Shown here one piece after another: positions 22,390 to 33,420 of a DNA stretch of 64,000 nucleotides; the stretch's first letter is position 1; each line of letters begins with the position of its first letter. The position numbers and the translations under genes were made by a program. Under the pieces are notes generated by a model, which did no database searches, was not told where the DNA came from, and saw only the letters and a program-made list of their open reading frames with translations. Origin of the DNA: Ailurus styani (lineage: Eukaryota > Chordata > Mammalia > Carnivora > Ailuridae); the NCBI GenBank assembly GCA_002007465.1, contig LNAC01000685.1, positions 151,962 to 215,961 on the forward strand, in the 5' to 3' direction.

Positions 22390-22855
22390 TAAAATTTTTA
22401 CTTTGAAATAATTTGAGACTTACAGAATATGTATAAAAACAATAGGAAAAAATTCCCATAAGTCCTTTACCCAAATGTGTGTATATATATGTATGTATGT
22501 GTATGTCTTTTTATGTGTATGTGTGTGTGACTATGTGGATAATGTTTTCTGAACTGAGAGTAAGTTGTAGACATAATGCTTTACTTCGAAACACTTTCAC
22601 TGGGTAGTTCCTAAAAACAAGGACTTTCTCTTATACAGAACAATGATCAAAATTAACATTTAGAGTGATAAAGAGCTATTATCTAATTGTCAAACTTTAT
22701 TCAATTTCACTAGTTATCCCACTCATTTCCTCTGTTACAAAATAATAAGAAATCTGGCCCAGAATCCAATCTGGGGTCATTTGATACCTTTAGTTGCCAT
22801 ACCTTCTTACATCTCCTTTAATCTGAAACAGTCCATCTGTCTTATTTTTCACACC
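22390..22855 (-). mobile_element. L1M: Ancient L1 (L1ME-type), left half, - orientation
   Basis: TTGAGACTTACAGAATATGT, AAAATTAACATTTAG and AGAATCCAATCTGGGGTCAT match an antisense L1M block. It ends at CTGTCTTATTTTTCACACC. The expected next consensus words (TGACACTTTTGAAGAGTACT-like) reappear at about 26655, so this copy is split by the younger L1 between. Confidence 0.75.
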
Positions 22856-23393
22856 TATTGTTTTGTTTTAAGTTTTTTATTTTAATTTCAGTATACTATA
22901 GTTAACATAGTGTTATATTACTTTTAAACGTCCAAATAGTGATTCAAAAATTCTGTTTATCACTCAGTGTTTATCATACATATCCTTAATCCCCTTTACC
23001 TATTTCACCCATTGTGCCATCTACTTCCCCTCTGGTAACCCTCAGTTTGTTGTCTATAGTTAAGAGTCTGTTTCTTGATTTGTCTCTCTTTTTTCCCCTT
23101 TGTTTGCTTTGTTTCTTAAATTCCACATATGAGTAAAATTTTGTCTTTCTCTGATTTATTTCACTTAGCATTATTATACTCTCTGTGTTCATCCATATCA
23201 TTGCAAATGGCAAGATTTCATTCTTTTTATGGCCGAGTAACTTCCATTTTGTGTGTGTGTGTATCAAATCTTCTTTATCCATTCATCTGTTGGTGGATAC
23301 TTGAGCTGCTTCCATAATTTGGCTATTATAAATAATGTTGCAGTAAAATAGTGGTGCATATATCATTTCAAATTAGAGGTTTTGTATTTTTTC

Positions 23394-23590
23394 TTTTTTA
23401 GATTTATTTATTTGAAAGAGAGAGCATGTGTGCACAAGTAGGGGGGAGGGGCAGAGGGAGAGAACCCTCAAACAGACTCCCCACTGAGCACAGAGCCTGA
23501 CATGGGGCTTGATCTCACAACACGTGAGATCATGACCAGAGCCAGAACCAAGAGTCAATGCTCAATGGCCTGAGCCACTCAAATGCCTGT
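23394..23590 (-). mobile_element. SINEC: Can-SINE nested in L1, - orientation
   Basis: TTAGATTTATTTATTTGAAAG at the left, GACTCCCCACTGAGCACAGAGCC in the body and GCCTGAGCCACTCAAATGCC at the right. Flanking duplication GTTTTGTATTTTTTC (23379-23393) against GTTTTTGTATTCTTTG (23591-23606). Confidence 0.94.
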
Positions 23591-23784
23591 GTTTTTGTAT
23601 TCTTTGGGCAGAAGTACCCAGTAGTGCAATTACTGGAATGTAGGGTAGTTCTATTATTAACTTTTTGAGGAACCTCTGTACTGTTTTTCCATAGTGCCTG
23701 CACCAGTTTGCATTCCCACCAGCAGAGCATGAGGGTTCCTTTCTTTCTACATCCTTGCCAATACTTACTGTTTCTTGCATTTTT

Positions 23785-23961
23785 TTTTTTAGATTTTATT
23801 TATTTATTTGCCAGATAGAGGGAACACAAGCAGAGGAAGTGGAAGAGGGAGAAACAGTCTTCCTACCAAGCAGGGAGCCTGATGTGGGCCTCGATTCCAG
23901 GACTCTGGGATCATGACCTGAGCTGAAGGCAGCCGCTTAATGACTGAGCCACCCAGGTGTC
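23785..23961 (-). mobile_element. SINEC: Can-SINE nested in L1 with perfect duplication
   Basis: TTAGATTTTATTTATTTATT, then GCAGGGAGCCTGATGTGGGC, GATCATGACCTGAGCTGAAG and TGAGCCACCCAGGTGTC. A 16-base duplication CTGTTTCTTGCATTTT is perfect at 23768-23783 and 23962-23977, both inside L1 sequence. Confidence 0.97.
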
Positions 23962-25091
23962 CTGTTTCTTGCATTTTCGATTTTAGCCTTTCTGACGGGT
24001 GTGAGGTGATATCTCATTGTAGTTTTGATTTGCATTTCTCTGATTTTGAGTGATGTTGAGCATCTTTTCATGTGTCTGTTGGCCATCTGTATAGTCTTTG
24101 CAGAAATGTCTGTTCATGTCTTTTGCCCATTTTTAACTCGATTATTTGTTTTTTGGGAGTTCAGTTTTATAAGTTTCTTTTCTGTATTTTGAATACTAAA
24201 CCTTCATGGGATATGTTGTTAGCAAATATCTTCTCCCACTCAGTAGGATGTCTTTTAGTTTTATTTATTTTTTTCTTTGCTCTGTAGAAACTTTTTATTT
24301 TGATGTAGTCCCAATAGTTTGTTTTTATTTCCCTTGCCTCAGGAGACATGCCTAGAAAAAGGTTGCTATGGTTTGTGTCAGAGAAATTACTGCCTGTGCT
24401 TTCTTCTAAGATTTTTATGGTTTCAGGTCTCACACTTAGGTCTCTAATCCATTTTGAGTTTATTTTTTTTATGGTAAAAGAAAGTGGTCCAGTTTCATTC
24501 TCTTACATGTTGCTGTCCAGTTCTCTCAACACCATTTGTGGAAGAGACTGTCTTTTTCCCATTGCATAATCTTGCTTTCATTATTGATCAATTGACCATA
24601 TAATTGTGGGTTTGTTTCTGGACTTTCTATCCCGTTCTGTTGTTCTATGTGTCTATTTTTATGTCAGTAGCATACTGTTTTGAATACTACAGCTTGGTAA
24701 TATAACTTGAAGTCTCTAATTGTGGTACCTCAAGCTTCGCTTTTCTTTGTCCAGAATCATTTGGTTATTCAGAGTCTTTTGTGGTTCTGTACAAATTTTA
24801 GGTTTGTTTATTCTAGTTCTGTGAAAAATACTGTTGGTATTTTGATAAGGATTACATTAAATCTTTAGGTTGCTTTGAGTACTATGGACGATTTACAATA
24901 TTTGTTCTTCCGATCCATGAGCATGGAATATCTCTCCAGTTGTTTCTGTCGTCTTTAATTTCTTTCATCAGTGTTTTGTAGTTTTCATAGTATAGGTCTT
25001 TTACCTCCTTGGTTAAATGTATTCCTAGGTATTTTATTATTTTTGGTGCAATTTCAAATTTCATTCTGGTTGGTTTTTATTTGTTTTGTTT

Positions 25092-25286
25092 TTTAAAGGC
25101 TTATTTATTTTAGAGAGTGAGAATGGGGTGGGGGAGAGGAAGGGCAGAGGGAGAAGGAGAGTCTTAAGCAGACTCTGCACTGAATGTGGAACCCCAGTGT
25201 GAGGCTTGCTCTCATGGCCCTGAGATCATGACCTGAGCTGAAATCAAGAGTCAGACATTTAACAGACTGAACCACCTAGGCGCCCC
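25092..25286 (-). mobile_element. SINEC: Can-SINE nested in L1, - orientation
   Basis: TTTAAAGGCTTATTTATTTTAG tail complement, GCAGACTCTGCACTG, GAGATCATGACCTGAGCTGA, and ends AACCACCTAGGCGCCCC, the reversed SINE 5' end. Confidence 0.94.
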
Positions 25287-26087
25287 TGAGATTGCTTTCT
25301 TAGTTTTTCTTTCTGCTACTTCATTATTAGTGTATAGAAATGTAATGGATTTCTGTATCCTATGACCTTACTTAATTCATTCATCAGTTCTAGTAGTTTT
25401 TTGATAGAGTCTTTATAATTTTCTATATATGGTGTCCTGTCACCCGCAAATAGTGAAATAACTTCTTTACCAATTTGGTTACCATTTATTTATTTATTTA
25501 TTTTTTGGTATGATTGCTGTGGCAAGGACTTCTAGTAATATGTTGAATAAAAGTGGTGAGAGTGGATGTCCTTGTCTTGTATCTCATCTTAGGGGGAAAG
25601 CTCTCAGATTTTCATCAAGTATGAAGTTAGCTGTGAGTTATTCATATATTGCCTTTATGAGGTTGAAGTATGTTCTATACAAACCAATTTATGAGGGCTT
25701 TTATCATGATTGGATATTGTACTTTGTCAGGTGGTTTTCCTACATCTATTGAAATGATCATATGATTTTTAATCTCCTTATTGATGTGATATGGCACATT
25801 AATTGATGTGTAAATATTGAATCACCCCTGCATTCTGGGAATAAATCCCACTTGACTGTGGTGAATGATTTTTTTAATGTATTATTGGTTTCAGTTTGCT
25901 AATATTTTGTTGAGGATTTTTTTGTTTGTGTTCATCAGAGATATTGACCTGTAGTTCTCTTTTTTTTGTAGTGTCTATCCAGTTTTGGTATCAGGGTAAT
26001 GTAAGCATCATAGAATATATTTGGAAGTTTTCCTTACTCCTCTATTCTTTGGAATAGTTTGAGAAGAATAGGTGTCAACGGTCTTTA

Positions 26088-26320
26088 TTTATTTATTTAT
26101 TTATTTATTTATTTTAAAGATTTTATTTATTTATTTGACACAGAGCGAGAGAGAGAGAGAGATCACAAGGAGGCAGAGAGGCAGGCAGAGAGAGAGGAGG
26201 AAGCAGGCTCCCCGCTGAGCAGGGACCCCGATGTGGGCCGGGCCTCTATCCCAGGACGCTGAGATCATGACCTGAGCCGAAAGCAGAGGCTTTAACCCAC
26301 TGAGCCACCCAGGCGCCCAG
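26088..26320 (-). mobile_element. SINEC: Young Can-SINE nested in L1, - orientation
   Basis: Ends TGAGCCACCCAGGCGCCC at 26320 and carries the GATCACAAGGAGGCAGAGAG body of young musteloid-type copies. Its reversed A-rich tail has expanded into (TTTA)n at 26088-26112. Duplication CGGTCTTTA at 26079-26087 and 26321-26329. Confidence 0.96.
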
Positions 26321-26401
26321 CGGTCTTTAGAATTACAATTTGGCATACACAGATTTGAATAGCAACCCAAATAGTTGTTTAACGGGAACTTTTCCTTTTT
26401 C

Positions 26402-26464
26402 CCTTTTTTTTTTTTTTTTTTTTAAGTATACTCCACGCCGGGCATGGAGTCCAATGTGGGGCCC
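26402..26464 (-). mobile_element. SINEC: Severely 5'-truncated Can-SINE tail
   Basis: A run of about 22 T at 26402-26423 is followed by AAGTATACTCCACGCC, GGGCATGGAGTCCAATGTGG and GGCC, the complement of the 3' third of an older SINEC subtype. It stops abruptly at L1 text (CTTCTTTAAATGTTTGG). No head is present. Confidence 0.8.
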
Positions 26465-26650
26465 TTCTTTAAATGTTTGGTAGAATTCACTTGTAAAGCT
26501 ATCTGGTCCTGGACTTGTGTTTGTTGGGAGATTTTTAATTACTGATTTAATTTGATTGCTGGTAATTGGTCTGTTCAAATTTTTTATTTCTTCCTGATTA
26601 GGTTTTGGTACTTTATATTCTGGGAATTTTCATAATATTCTCATATAATG

Positions 26651-26956
26651 CACACTTTGACATTTTTAGGGAGTACAGATCAGTCATTTTTTTAGAAGGT
26701 CCATCAACTTCAGTTTACCTTGAGGTTTCCTCATGATAAAATTCAAGTTATAATTTTTTTTTTGGCAAGAATATCAAAGAAGTAATGATAAATTTTTCTC
26801 AGTGCGTTATATCAGGAGACAATTTGATTTCTGTTTGTCCCGTTAGTGCTGATAATAACATTGGTCACTTGCTTAAGGTGGTATCTGCTAGGCATCTCTA
26901 CTGTAAAGTTACTATTTTTCCCCTTGTAATTAAATATCTTAGAGATACTTGAGACT
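26651..26956 (-). mobile_element. L1M: Ancient L1 (L1ME-type), right half, - orientation
   Basis: Continues the L1 interrupted at 22855: CTTTGACATTTTTAGGGAGT, AAGGTCCATCAACTTCAG, TCCTCATGATAAAATTCAAG, then CTTGCTTAAGGTGGTATCTG and CTACTGTAAAGTTACTATTT. Confidence 0.75.
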
Positions 26957-27700
26957 ATGTAAATAACTTATTCTTTCTTTTTTTGAAAAAATTTTAGGCT
27001 TAAAGAAAAGTTACAAAAATTCTACAGAGTTCCAGTATACACTGTATTCAGCTTCCCCTTATATTAGCAACTTGCAGAAATATAGTGCAATTGTCAGATC
27101 AGGAAAATAACATGAGCATAGCATTCTTAACTATAGATCTTACTAGAATTTCACCAATTTTTTCCCCTAATGCTATTTTTCTGTACCAGGATCCAGTGTA
27201 GGATCCCATACAGTTTTTCTTTGTTGTGACTTCTTAATCTCCTCTAATCTTGTTTTTTTGCACTTCTGACACTTTTAATAAGGGTGGTTATTTGTTGCTT
27301 AGACTCTCAGAGTTTGCTCTAGTCTCCTGATTAGACTGGGTTATGCACTAGTGGCAAGAATGCCAAAGAACTATTGTTTTTGTCAGTGAATGGTATTGAG
27401 AGAACGTCATGCTGATAAGTTTTATTGATGATGATATTAACCTTGACCAGTTGGTTAAGGTGGTGCCTGCTGAGTTCCTCTACTGTAAAATTACTGTTTC
27501 TTCAATTATACACTGATCGATATTTGGGGAACATACTTGGAGACTATGCAAATGTATTATTTCTCCTCAAATTTACACCACTGATTTTAGCACCTATTGG
27601 TGGATTTGCCTACAACAGTTATTACTGTGGTCTTTGCCTAATGATGATTTTGTCAGATAGACTGTTTCTCAATAAACCTTTACTCACTAGTTTTAGCATC
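26957..27700 (-). mobile_element. L1M: Second L1ME-type copy, - orientation
   Basis: Starts again from the 3' side of the same L1 block (AGAAAAGTTACAAAAATTCT, CCAGTATACACTGTATTCAG, GGATCCAGTGTAGGATCCCA). It later repeats the block already seen at 26851: TTGGTTAAGGTGGTGCCTGC and CTACTGTAAAATTACTGTTT at about 27450-27500. The 93-codon frame at 27425-27706 is derived from it. Confidence 0.75.
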
Positions 27701-28560
27701 CATTGATGATTCTTGACTGAACAGTTACTATTATAACTGTCAAATAGTGATATACTAAATTCGCGATCTTGTTAATAAAGAGCATGAGTTTTTCAGGCAC
27801 ATAAACTAGAACGGGTAAATTCCCATTGCCATCTTTGAACCTACTAATTCTGTTTTATGTAGTTGTAGTGCTAGACTCCAATCAATATATTCGAGTCTTG
27901 CATTTCTAGGTGGTCATTGAAACCAGGGTTGCTTTAGGAAGACCTCAGAGAAATTATTAAGGTAATTCTATGGGGCCAAAAATGAATTTTTAGGACACTC
28001 CTCTTTAAAAGCTCATTTAGCATTTACAGCATGACTCATGTATACTATAGTCAAAACCAAAATGCAGTCTTTTTGAATTTGTACCTCCCTCAAGTGAAAT
28101 ATTCCCACCATCTTCCACATACCAAAGAAATACTGGTCACTTGTACCACATATGGAAAGAGGGCCAAACCCCTAGCAGTTTGGGTAATGAACACCTCTAC
28201 CACTCATTAGAGAACATCATTAGAGAAACCTATTGCAGAGAGGAGCGAGGCAAACCAATTGAAAGGAGAGTGAGAAAATTCTTATAACTCTTGATGCTTC
28301 ATTTTAAAGGAGTGGTGTTCTCACTAGGAACTGCATAAGATTATGCCCTGAGAGCAACTTAAGAAAATTAATAAATCTAGCTTGGCATAGAATTTTATCA
28401 GAAAATAATCATTCCAAATCCCATGTGATTGATAAAATTAGCTATTTGTGAATCAAAAGGATGTTAAGGTAATGTGGCAGGGAAAATGTTTTCAGCTGAA
28501 CATAATTCCCTATGATTGATCCTGGCTGCAAAGTTTTCTGACAGCAAAAATTTATGGCAA
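27701..28560. other. Unique non-coding DNA
   Basis: No repeat recognised and no frame with a domain. The block 28020-28330 is notably free of low-complexity sequence. Confidence 0.5.
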
Positions 28561-29110
28561 AGTTAGCACTGCCACCATCACTTTGCTGCACTGCTATCTC
28601 CACAGCCTATACAGGCAGACACACACTGGAATACTGTGCTTTTCTCTTCTGAGGCATCCCAACGTCATTGTATTATTAAAAAGAAGAAAATGAGGCCCCC
28701 CTTCTTGTCTAATCTACATCTAGTTCTGTAATTGATGTGAAACGTGAGTTTTACAGTTGGGGGTCAACTGCCACATGTCCTCTCAGCTTCCACTGAGTCA
28801 TGCCATCAAACTGCCCTTTCTCATTATTATTATTTATTGTTCCTTGAACTCAGCAAGGAAAAGTGGCTCATACAATAACTTTGTCACTGCCAAAACAAAC
28901 ATATGCTCCTGCTCTCTGAGTTGCTTAGGGTTTAGAGACACAAATGATACTGTGCAAAAGAAAAATGCAGAACAAATGCAGAATGGAGAATGTATATTTC
29001 CCCTTTGTCCTATTTCTTGTGCCATTGACTCCATTCTCATTGATTCAATGAAGAAAAGTTTGCTTGAAATATGCATCTCAATTTCTGAATGATTACTTAA
29101 AAATAGTGAG
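28561..29110. other. Unique DNA with open frames on both strands
   Basis: A 111-codon plus-strand frame (28757-29092) and an 80-codon minus-strand frame (28834-29076) overlap. Neither translation shows a domain, signal sequence or repeat. No repeat text is visible over 550 bp. It may be a conserved non-coding element, an unknown exon or chance; the sequence alone does not decide. Confidence 0.35.
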
Positions 29111-29720
29111 AAGATTTAAATATTTCAAAGACTATTATGAAAAAAAGTATTTAAAAATTCCAGGATTTAGAAATTTTAGTCCTTGGCAGAAAAATAATTC
29201 AAATTAATCTTGGAAATGGTTCTTAAAAAAAGAATACTACTTAATATTCCTGTTAATCTAAGTGTAAGTATAGGGAAGAAATTTGGAGGACTGAAATCAC
29301 TGAGTATCATACCAGAAAACTCTTCTTAACTATGTGTTATTCACAATTTAATTTAAAATATTAAATGTTAGAGCATGTGAACTTTATATTGGAAGCTTCC
29401 CCTGGAACTAATTGTAAAGGTAAAACATTTTTATGCATAAAGGAAGGACTCAAGTCTTACTAGAGACTCAAATGAGTATCACATGAATGAATGAACGGAT
29501 GAATGGGTCCTTCTTGGTTGTTTTCCATCAAATCACTTTTCCTACTTTTATTTAAAAAAATATTTGCTATAGTTTCCTCTCTTATCTCTTTCTAAAATAC
29601 TTTGTCTATATATTTGCCCATCTGGTGGACCTTTGTTGTTGTTTTTCTGTGCGGTATCTCTTCTCTCTTCTGGTAACAGCATTCATGTTCCCCGAAGACC
29701 TTTTTTCCTCCACAATCAGG
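29111..29720. other. Non-coding DNA, nothing recognised
   Basis: AT-rich with short A and T runs. No frame above about 67 codons and no repeat that I can name. Confidence 0.5.
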
Positions 29721-29729
29721 TCATGTTGT

Positions 29730-30080
29730 TTGGGCAAAGCTGACTCCATCCCCCTATCCCAGGTGTTCATGTGACCCATGCTTATCAGGGATGAACTTGT
29801 GACCCACATCTATCCAATCATAGTGAATCCCAGCACTTCTGCTGCAGATATAGGAAGTATGGAAGGACGTACAGAGGGTCACTGATATATATAGGAGACC
29901 TTGTTTGTCTGCTGGCCTTACTAAGAAGGTGAGAGACTGTTCTAGAGCTGTTAAGTGCCATCTTGGATTATGGTGGATGAGTCTGTTTTGAAAGGGGTCC
30001 ACCAAGAAAAGATGCAATTCCTGAGTGTTCAATAGACTTTGTTTGAGTTCCTAGACATAATAGTTCCTGAGACCAGTTAT
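29730..30080 (+). repeat. Possible ancient unclassified interspersed repeat
   Basis: CAGGTGTTCATGTGACCCAT, TCTATCCAATCATAGTGAAT and, at the end, TTTGTTTGAGTTCCTAGACA resemble a common mammalian repeat with a GTGACCCAAGCTNGGCCAATCAG-like core. A similar layout occurs at 60190-60590. The family name is not certain. Confidence 0.35.
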
Positions 30081-30765
30081 GGTATTGAGTCAATACAATT
30101 TTTAATTAGTCTTACAGCAGTTGAATTGGGTTTATTGTCAGTTTGTTAGGGTTTAGATGGATTGATTAGTCTCCCCACCCCCCAAACACTGCAACATCTT
30201 TATTTGAGAGAATAATATAAACTAGAATTATAGCATTGTTTCCTAGAAAGCTTTCTTTATTTCTGCTATCTCTACTAGTTTTTTGGTATCTTCCTTGCTT
30301 ATTCTCATGCAAAATAAATGCTACATAAATGTCTCCATGCATTATTGTTTACATTAGGAGAATAGAAGAACTTGTCAACTATACTTTAGGTTATAACACT
30401 GTCACTGCTAGGACTATGGGTTAAATTGTGTCTCAGTGAAATCTTTCCCTCATGACCGTACATTGGCTGAATCCTGTCTCCAGGGAGAGGAAATGTTTCT
30501 GTCATTCTCTCTCTTCCTGAGGAAGCATGTCTCCAGCCTTGCAAAGTCATCACACCTGAAAAAATCACCACCAGGCTGTGTTAACACAACAGATCCCTCC
30601 CATGTTGCTAATTATGTTGTGTGCCCCTCACCCCCTTAAAGCCACTCACCTCTGCAGTGTCCCACTCACTGAGTGATTGCCTTTCCTGGAACAGACACAC
30701 ACAGTATGTGATTTAAATGCAAAATCAGGAAAAAGAGAAAAAGAAAAAAGAGAGGTGCTTCTTTA
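30081..30765. other. Non-coding DNA, nothing recognised
   Basis: Contains frames on opposite strands at 30386-30639 (61-67 codons) without a domain. No repeat assigned. Confidence 0.45.
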
Positions 30766-30780
30766 TGTTCTCTCATATAT

Positions 30781-32171
30781 TTTTATTTTTTAATGTATCT
30801 ACCGTTTTTTTTAATTATGTTAGTCACCATACAGTACATCATTAGGTTTTGATGTCTTTTTGATCATCATGGATGATTCATCATTTGCATATAACACCCA
30901 GTGCTCCATGCAATGTGTGCCCTCCTTAATACCAATCACCGGGCTAATCCATCTCCCCATCCCCCCAAACCAGTTTGTTTCTGAGCCCATAGTCTTTCAT
31001 GGTTTGTCTCCCCCTCTGATTCCCAACCCCTTCATTTTTTCCTTCCTTCTCCTAATGTCCTCCATCCTGTTTCTTATATTCCACAACTAAGTGAAACCAT
31101 ATGATAATTGACTTTCTCCTCTTGACTTATTTCACTTAGCATAATCTCCTCCAGTTCCATCCATGTTGATGTAAAAGTTGGGTATTCATCCTTTCTGATG
31201 ACTAATATCCCATTGTATATATGGACCACATTTTCTTTATCTATTCGTCTGTTGAAGAGCATCTTGGCTCTTTCTACAGTTTGGCTATTGTGGACATTGC
31301 TGCTATGAACATTAGAGTGCATGTGGCCCTTCTTTTCACTATATCTGTATCTTTGTGGTAAATACCCAGTAGTGCAATTTCTGGGTCATAGGGAAGCTTT
31401 ATTTTTAACTTTTTGAAGAACCTCCACACTGTTTTCCAAAGTGGCTGTACCACCTTGCATTCCCACCAACAGTGTAAGAGGCTTTCGCCTTTCTCCACAG
31501 CCTCTCCAACATTTGTTATTTCTTGCCTTGTCAATTTTGGCCATTCTAACGGTAAGATTGTAAGGTGGTATCTCAGTGTGGTTTTGATTTGAATTTCCCT
31601 GATGGCTAAGGGTGATGAACATTTTTTCATGTGTCTCTTAGTCATTTGTATGTCTTCTTTGGAGAAGTGTCTGTTCATGTCTTCTGCCCGTTTTTTGACT
31701 TGATTATTGGTTTTCTGGGTGTGAGTTTGAGAAGTTCTTTATAGATCTTGGATATCAGCCTTTTATCTATAGTGTCATTTGCAAATATCTTCTCCCATTC
31801 TGTGGGTTGCTTCTTTATTTTGTTGACTGTTTCCTTTGCTGCGCAAAAGCTTTTTATCTTGATTAAGTCCCAAAAGTTCGTTTTCATTCTTGTTTCCCTT
31901 GCCTTTGGAGACATGTCCTGAAAGAAGTTGCTATGGCTGATATCAAAGAGGTAACTGCCTGTGTTCTCCTCTAGGATTTTGATGGATTCCTGTCTCCCAT
32001 CGAGGTCTTTCATCCATTTTGAGTTTCTTTGTGCCTGGTGTAAGAGAATGGTCGAGTTTCATTCTTCTGTATATAGCTGTCCAATTTTCCCAGCACCATT
32101 TATTGAAGAGACTGTCTTTTTTCCATTGGAAATTTTTTCCTGCTTTGTCGAAGGTTAGCTGACCATATAGT
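30781..32171 (-). mobile_element. L1: Carnivore L1, 5'-truncated, - orientation
   Basis: 3' UTR complement at the left (TTAATTATGTTAGTCACCAT, ACAGTACATCATTAGG), then ORF2 C-terminal sequence. The minus-strand translation at 31274-31678 includes [20 protein letters not shown] and [13 protein letters not shown], the conserved L1 ORF2 C-terminal cysteine-motif region; 31675-32013 continues into upstream ORF2. Flanking duplication TGTTCTCTCATATAT (30766-30780) against TGTTCTCTTATTTAT (32172-32186), 13/15 identical. Frameshifts make it non-functional. Confidence 0.95.
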
Positions 32172-32264
32172 TGTTCTCTTATTTATAACATGGTAGCTTT
32201 TATTACTTCTTGACTTTATTTCTCCTTGGTTTGACTCATGTTCGGGAGGTGATGGAGCGTGGGG

Positions 32265-32460
32265 ATCCCATAGTCTTATACTGAATTCTAGTCCCTCTGT
32301 TCACCAAGTGTATAATCTTGGGTGAATAACTTAAACTTCTTATTTTCTATTTTCTTATAAAAATGTATTAACCACACATATCACATGATGTTGTCAGAAT
32401 TGAGATAATATACATAATGCATTTAGGATAGTGTCTTCTATATAGAAAGCACTCAATTAA
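32265..32460 (+). mobile_element. MIR: MIR SINE, + orientation, diverged
   Basis: CAAGTGTATAATCTTGGGTG, AATAACTTAAACTTCTTATT, GTTGTCAGAATTGAGATAAT and AGAAAGCACTCAATTAAGG follow MIR order through to the 3' end. Confidence 0.7.
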
Positions 32461-33049
32461 GGTCAGGGGCACTTAAGTGGCTGGACAGTTTCTCTCTATC
32501 CTCCTGTCCTTCAGCATTCCATCTCTCAGGTATCACTCTACCCCAGGCTAGACTGGTCACCTTCTTTGATTATTAGAATAGGCAACTCCTGAAGTACAAT
32601 TCGAGGTGCCTCAGAAAGGTTTTACTTTTACTTAAGTGTTTATCCCTCTGCCTTTGCTGAAATTACCTTTATGCCCCATCTTGTGTTTAATGTTGAAGGC
32701 CCCTATTAAAATATAACAGCTTTAGCCCTTAAAGATTTTTAATTCATCTATTAATTCCCAGAAGAGATCAGATTCTGGTAGTATGAGGATCAGGATGAGT
32801 CAGTGGAAGAAGACAGGCCAAAACTCAATGTTGTTTTGTTTCTGATTCCAGGGCTTTGGAAGAGATAAGAATAGAGTGTTTAAAGAAGAAGACCTCGCCT
32901 GTCCAACCAGACAGCCAGAGTCAACTGGTGAGCAGCGGGTGTCGGATGTCAAAGGTAAGGGTTCTACCACCTCTTTGTTGGATGTTGCAGTGGGGAGCCC
33001 AGAGCTGATGCCCAAAATAGATGGCATAAAGGTACTCTAGGTAGCAGTC

Positions 33050-33420
33050 AGTCAGTCAGGAGAACAGAAACTGATCTAATTTGAAATGAGAGGAAATTAA
33101 AGCAGGGAATTGAACATACAGTTGATGGAAGATCTGAGATGCCAAAGAGAAGCTGGTGAAGAAATGCACCAGCAGAATCAGGATGCCATTATCATCCCTG
33201 GAGCTACAAGTAGAAGGGAGCAGATGGTATCTCTGAGCTAAGGGCACCTAGCAAAAGCTAGAGCCCTAGTGAGCCTCTCTGGCAGGAACCAAAGCCACGG
33301 AGAAGGCACAGTTCCTGCCTGAGACACTGCCTACAAAAGAGAAAGATGGGGGGAATACTCTGCCCTCTCCCTTTATTCTGTCCTGCAACCTCCTGCAGGG
33401 TCTCCCACTGGGTGAACGTG
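33050..33420 (+). repeat. Possible ancient unclassified interspersed repeat
   Basis: GGAGAACAGAAACTGATCTA, AAGCAGGGAATTGAACATAC, AGTTGATGGAAGATCTGAG, GGGGGAATACTCTGCCCTCT and CTCCTGCAGGGTCTCCCACT resemble a mammalian repeat that I have seen but cannot name. It underlies the C-terminal half of the long minus-strand frame at 33258-33920. Confidence 0.4.

Larger units (their letters stand above)
22860..26650 (-). mobile_element. L1: Carnivore L1, 5'-truncated, - orientation, with five nested SINEs
   Basis: The L1 3' end is at the left (T-rich GTTTTGTTTTAAGTTTTTTA, then 3' UTR and ORF2 C-terminus). The sequence moves rightward into ORF2. The minus-strand translation near 26470-26578 reads NRPITSNQIKSVIKNLPTNT followed by SPGPD, the signature stretch of the L1 ORF2 reverse-transcriptase domain; 24167-24433 and 24882-25064 also translate as ORF2. 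Stops and frameshifts show that it is dead. ORF1, the endonuclease domain and the 5' UTR are absent. SINECs interrupt it at 23394, 23785, 25092, 26088 and 26402. Confidence 0.9.

Noticed and set aside
31274..32013. Minus-strand frames of 134 and 112 codons that look protein-like
   Set aside because: They are degenerate L1 ORF2 fragments in different phases, not a host gene.
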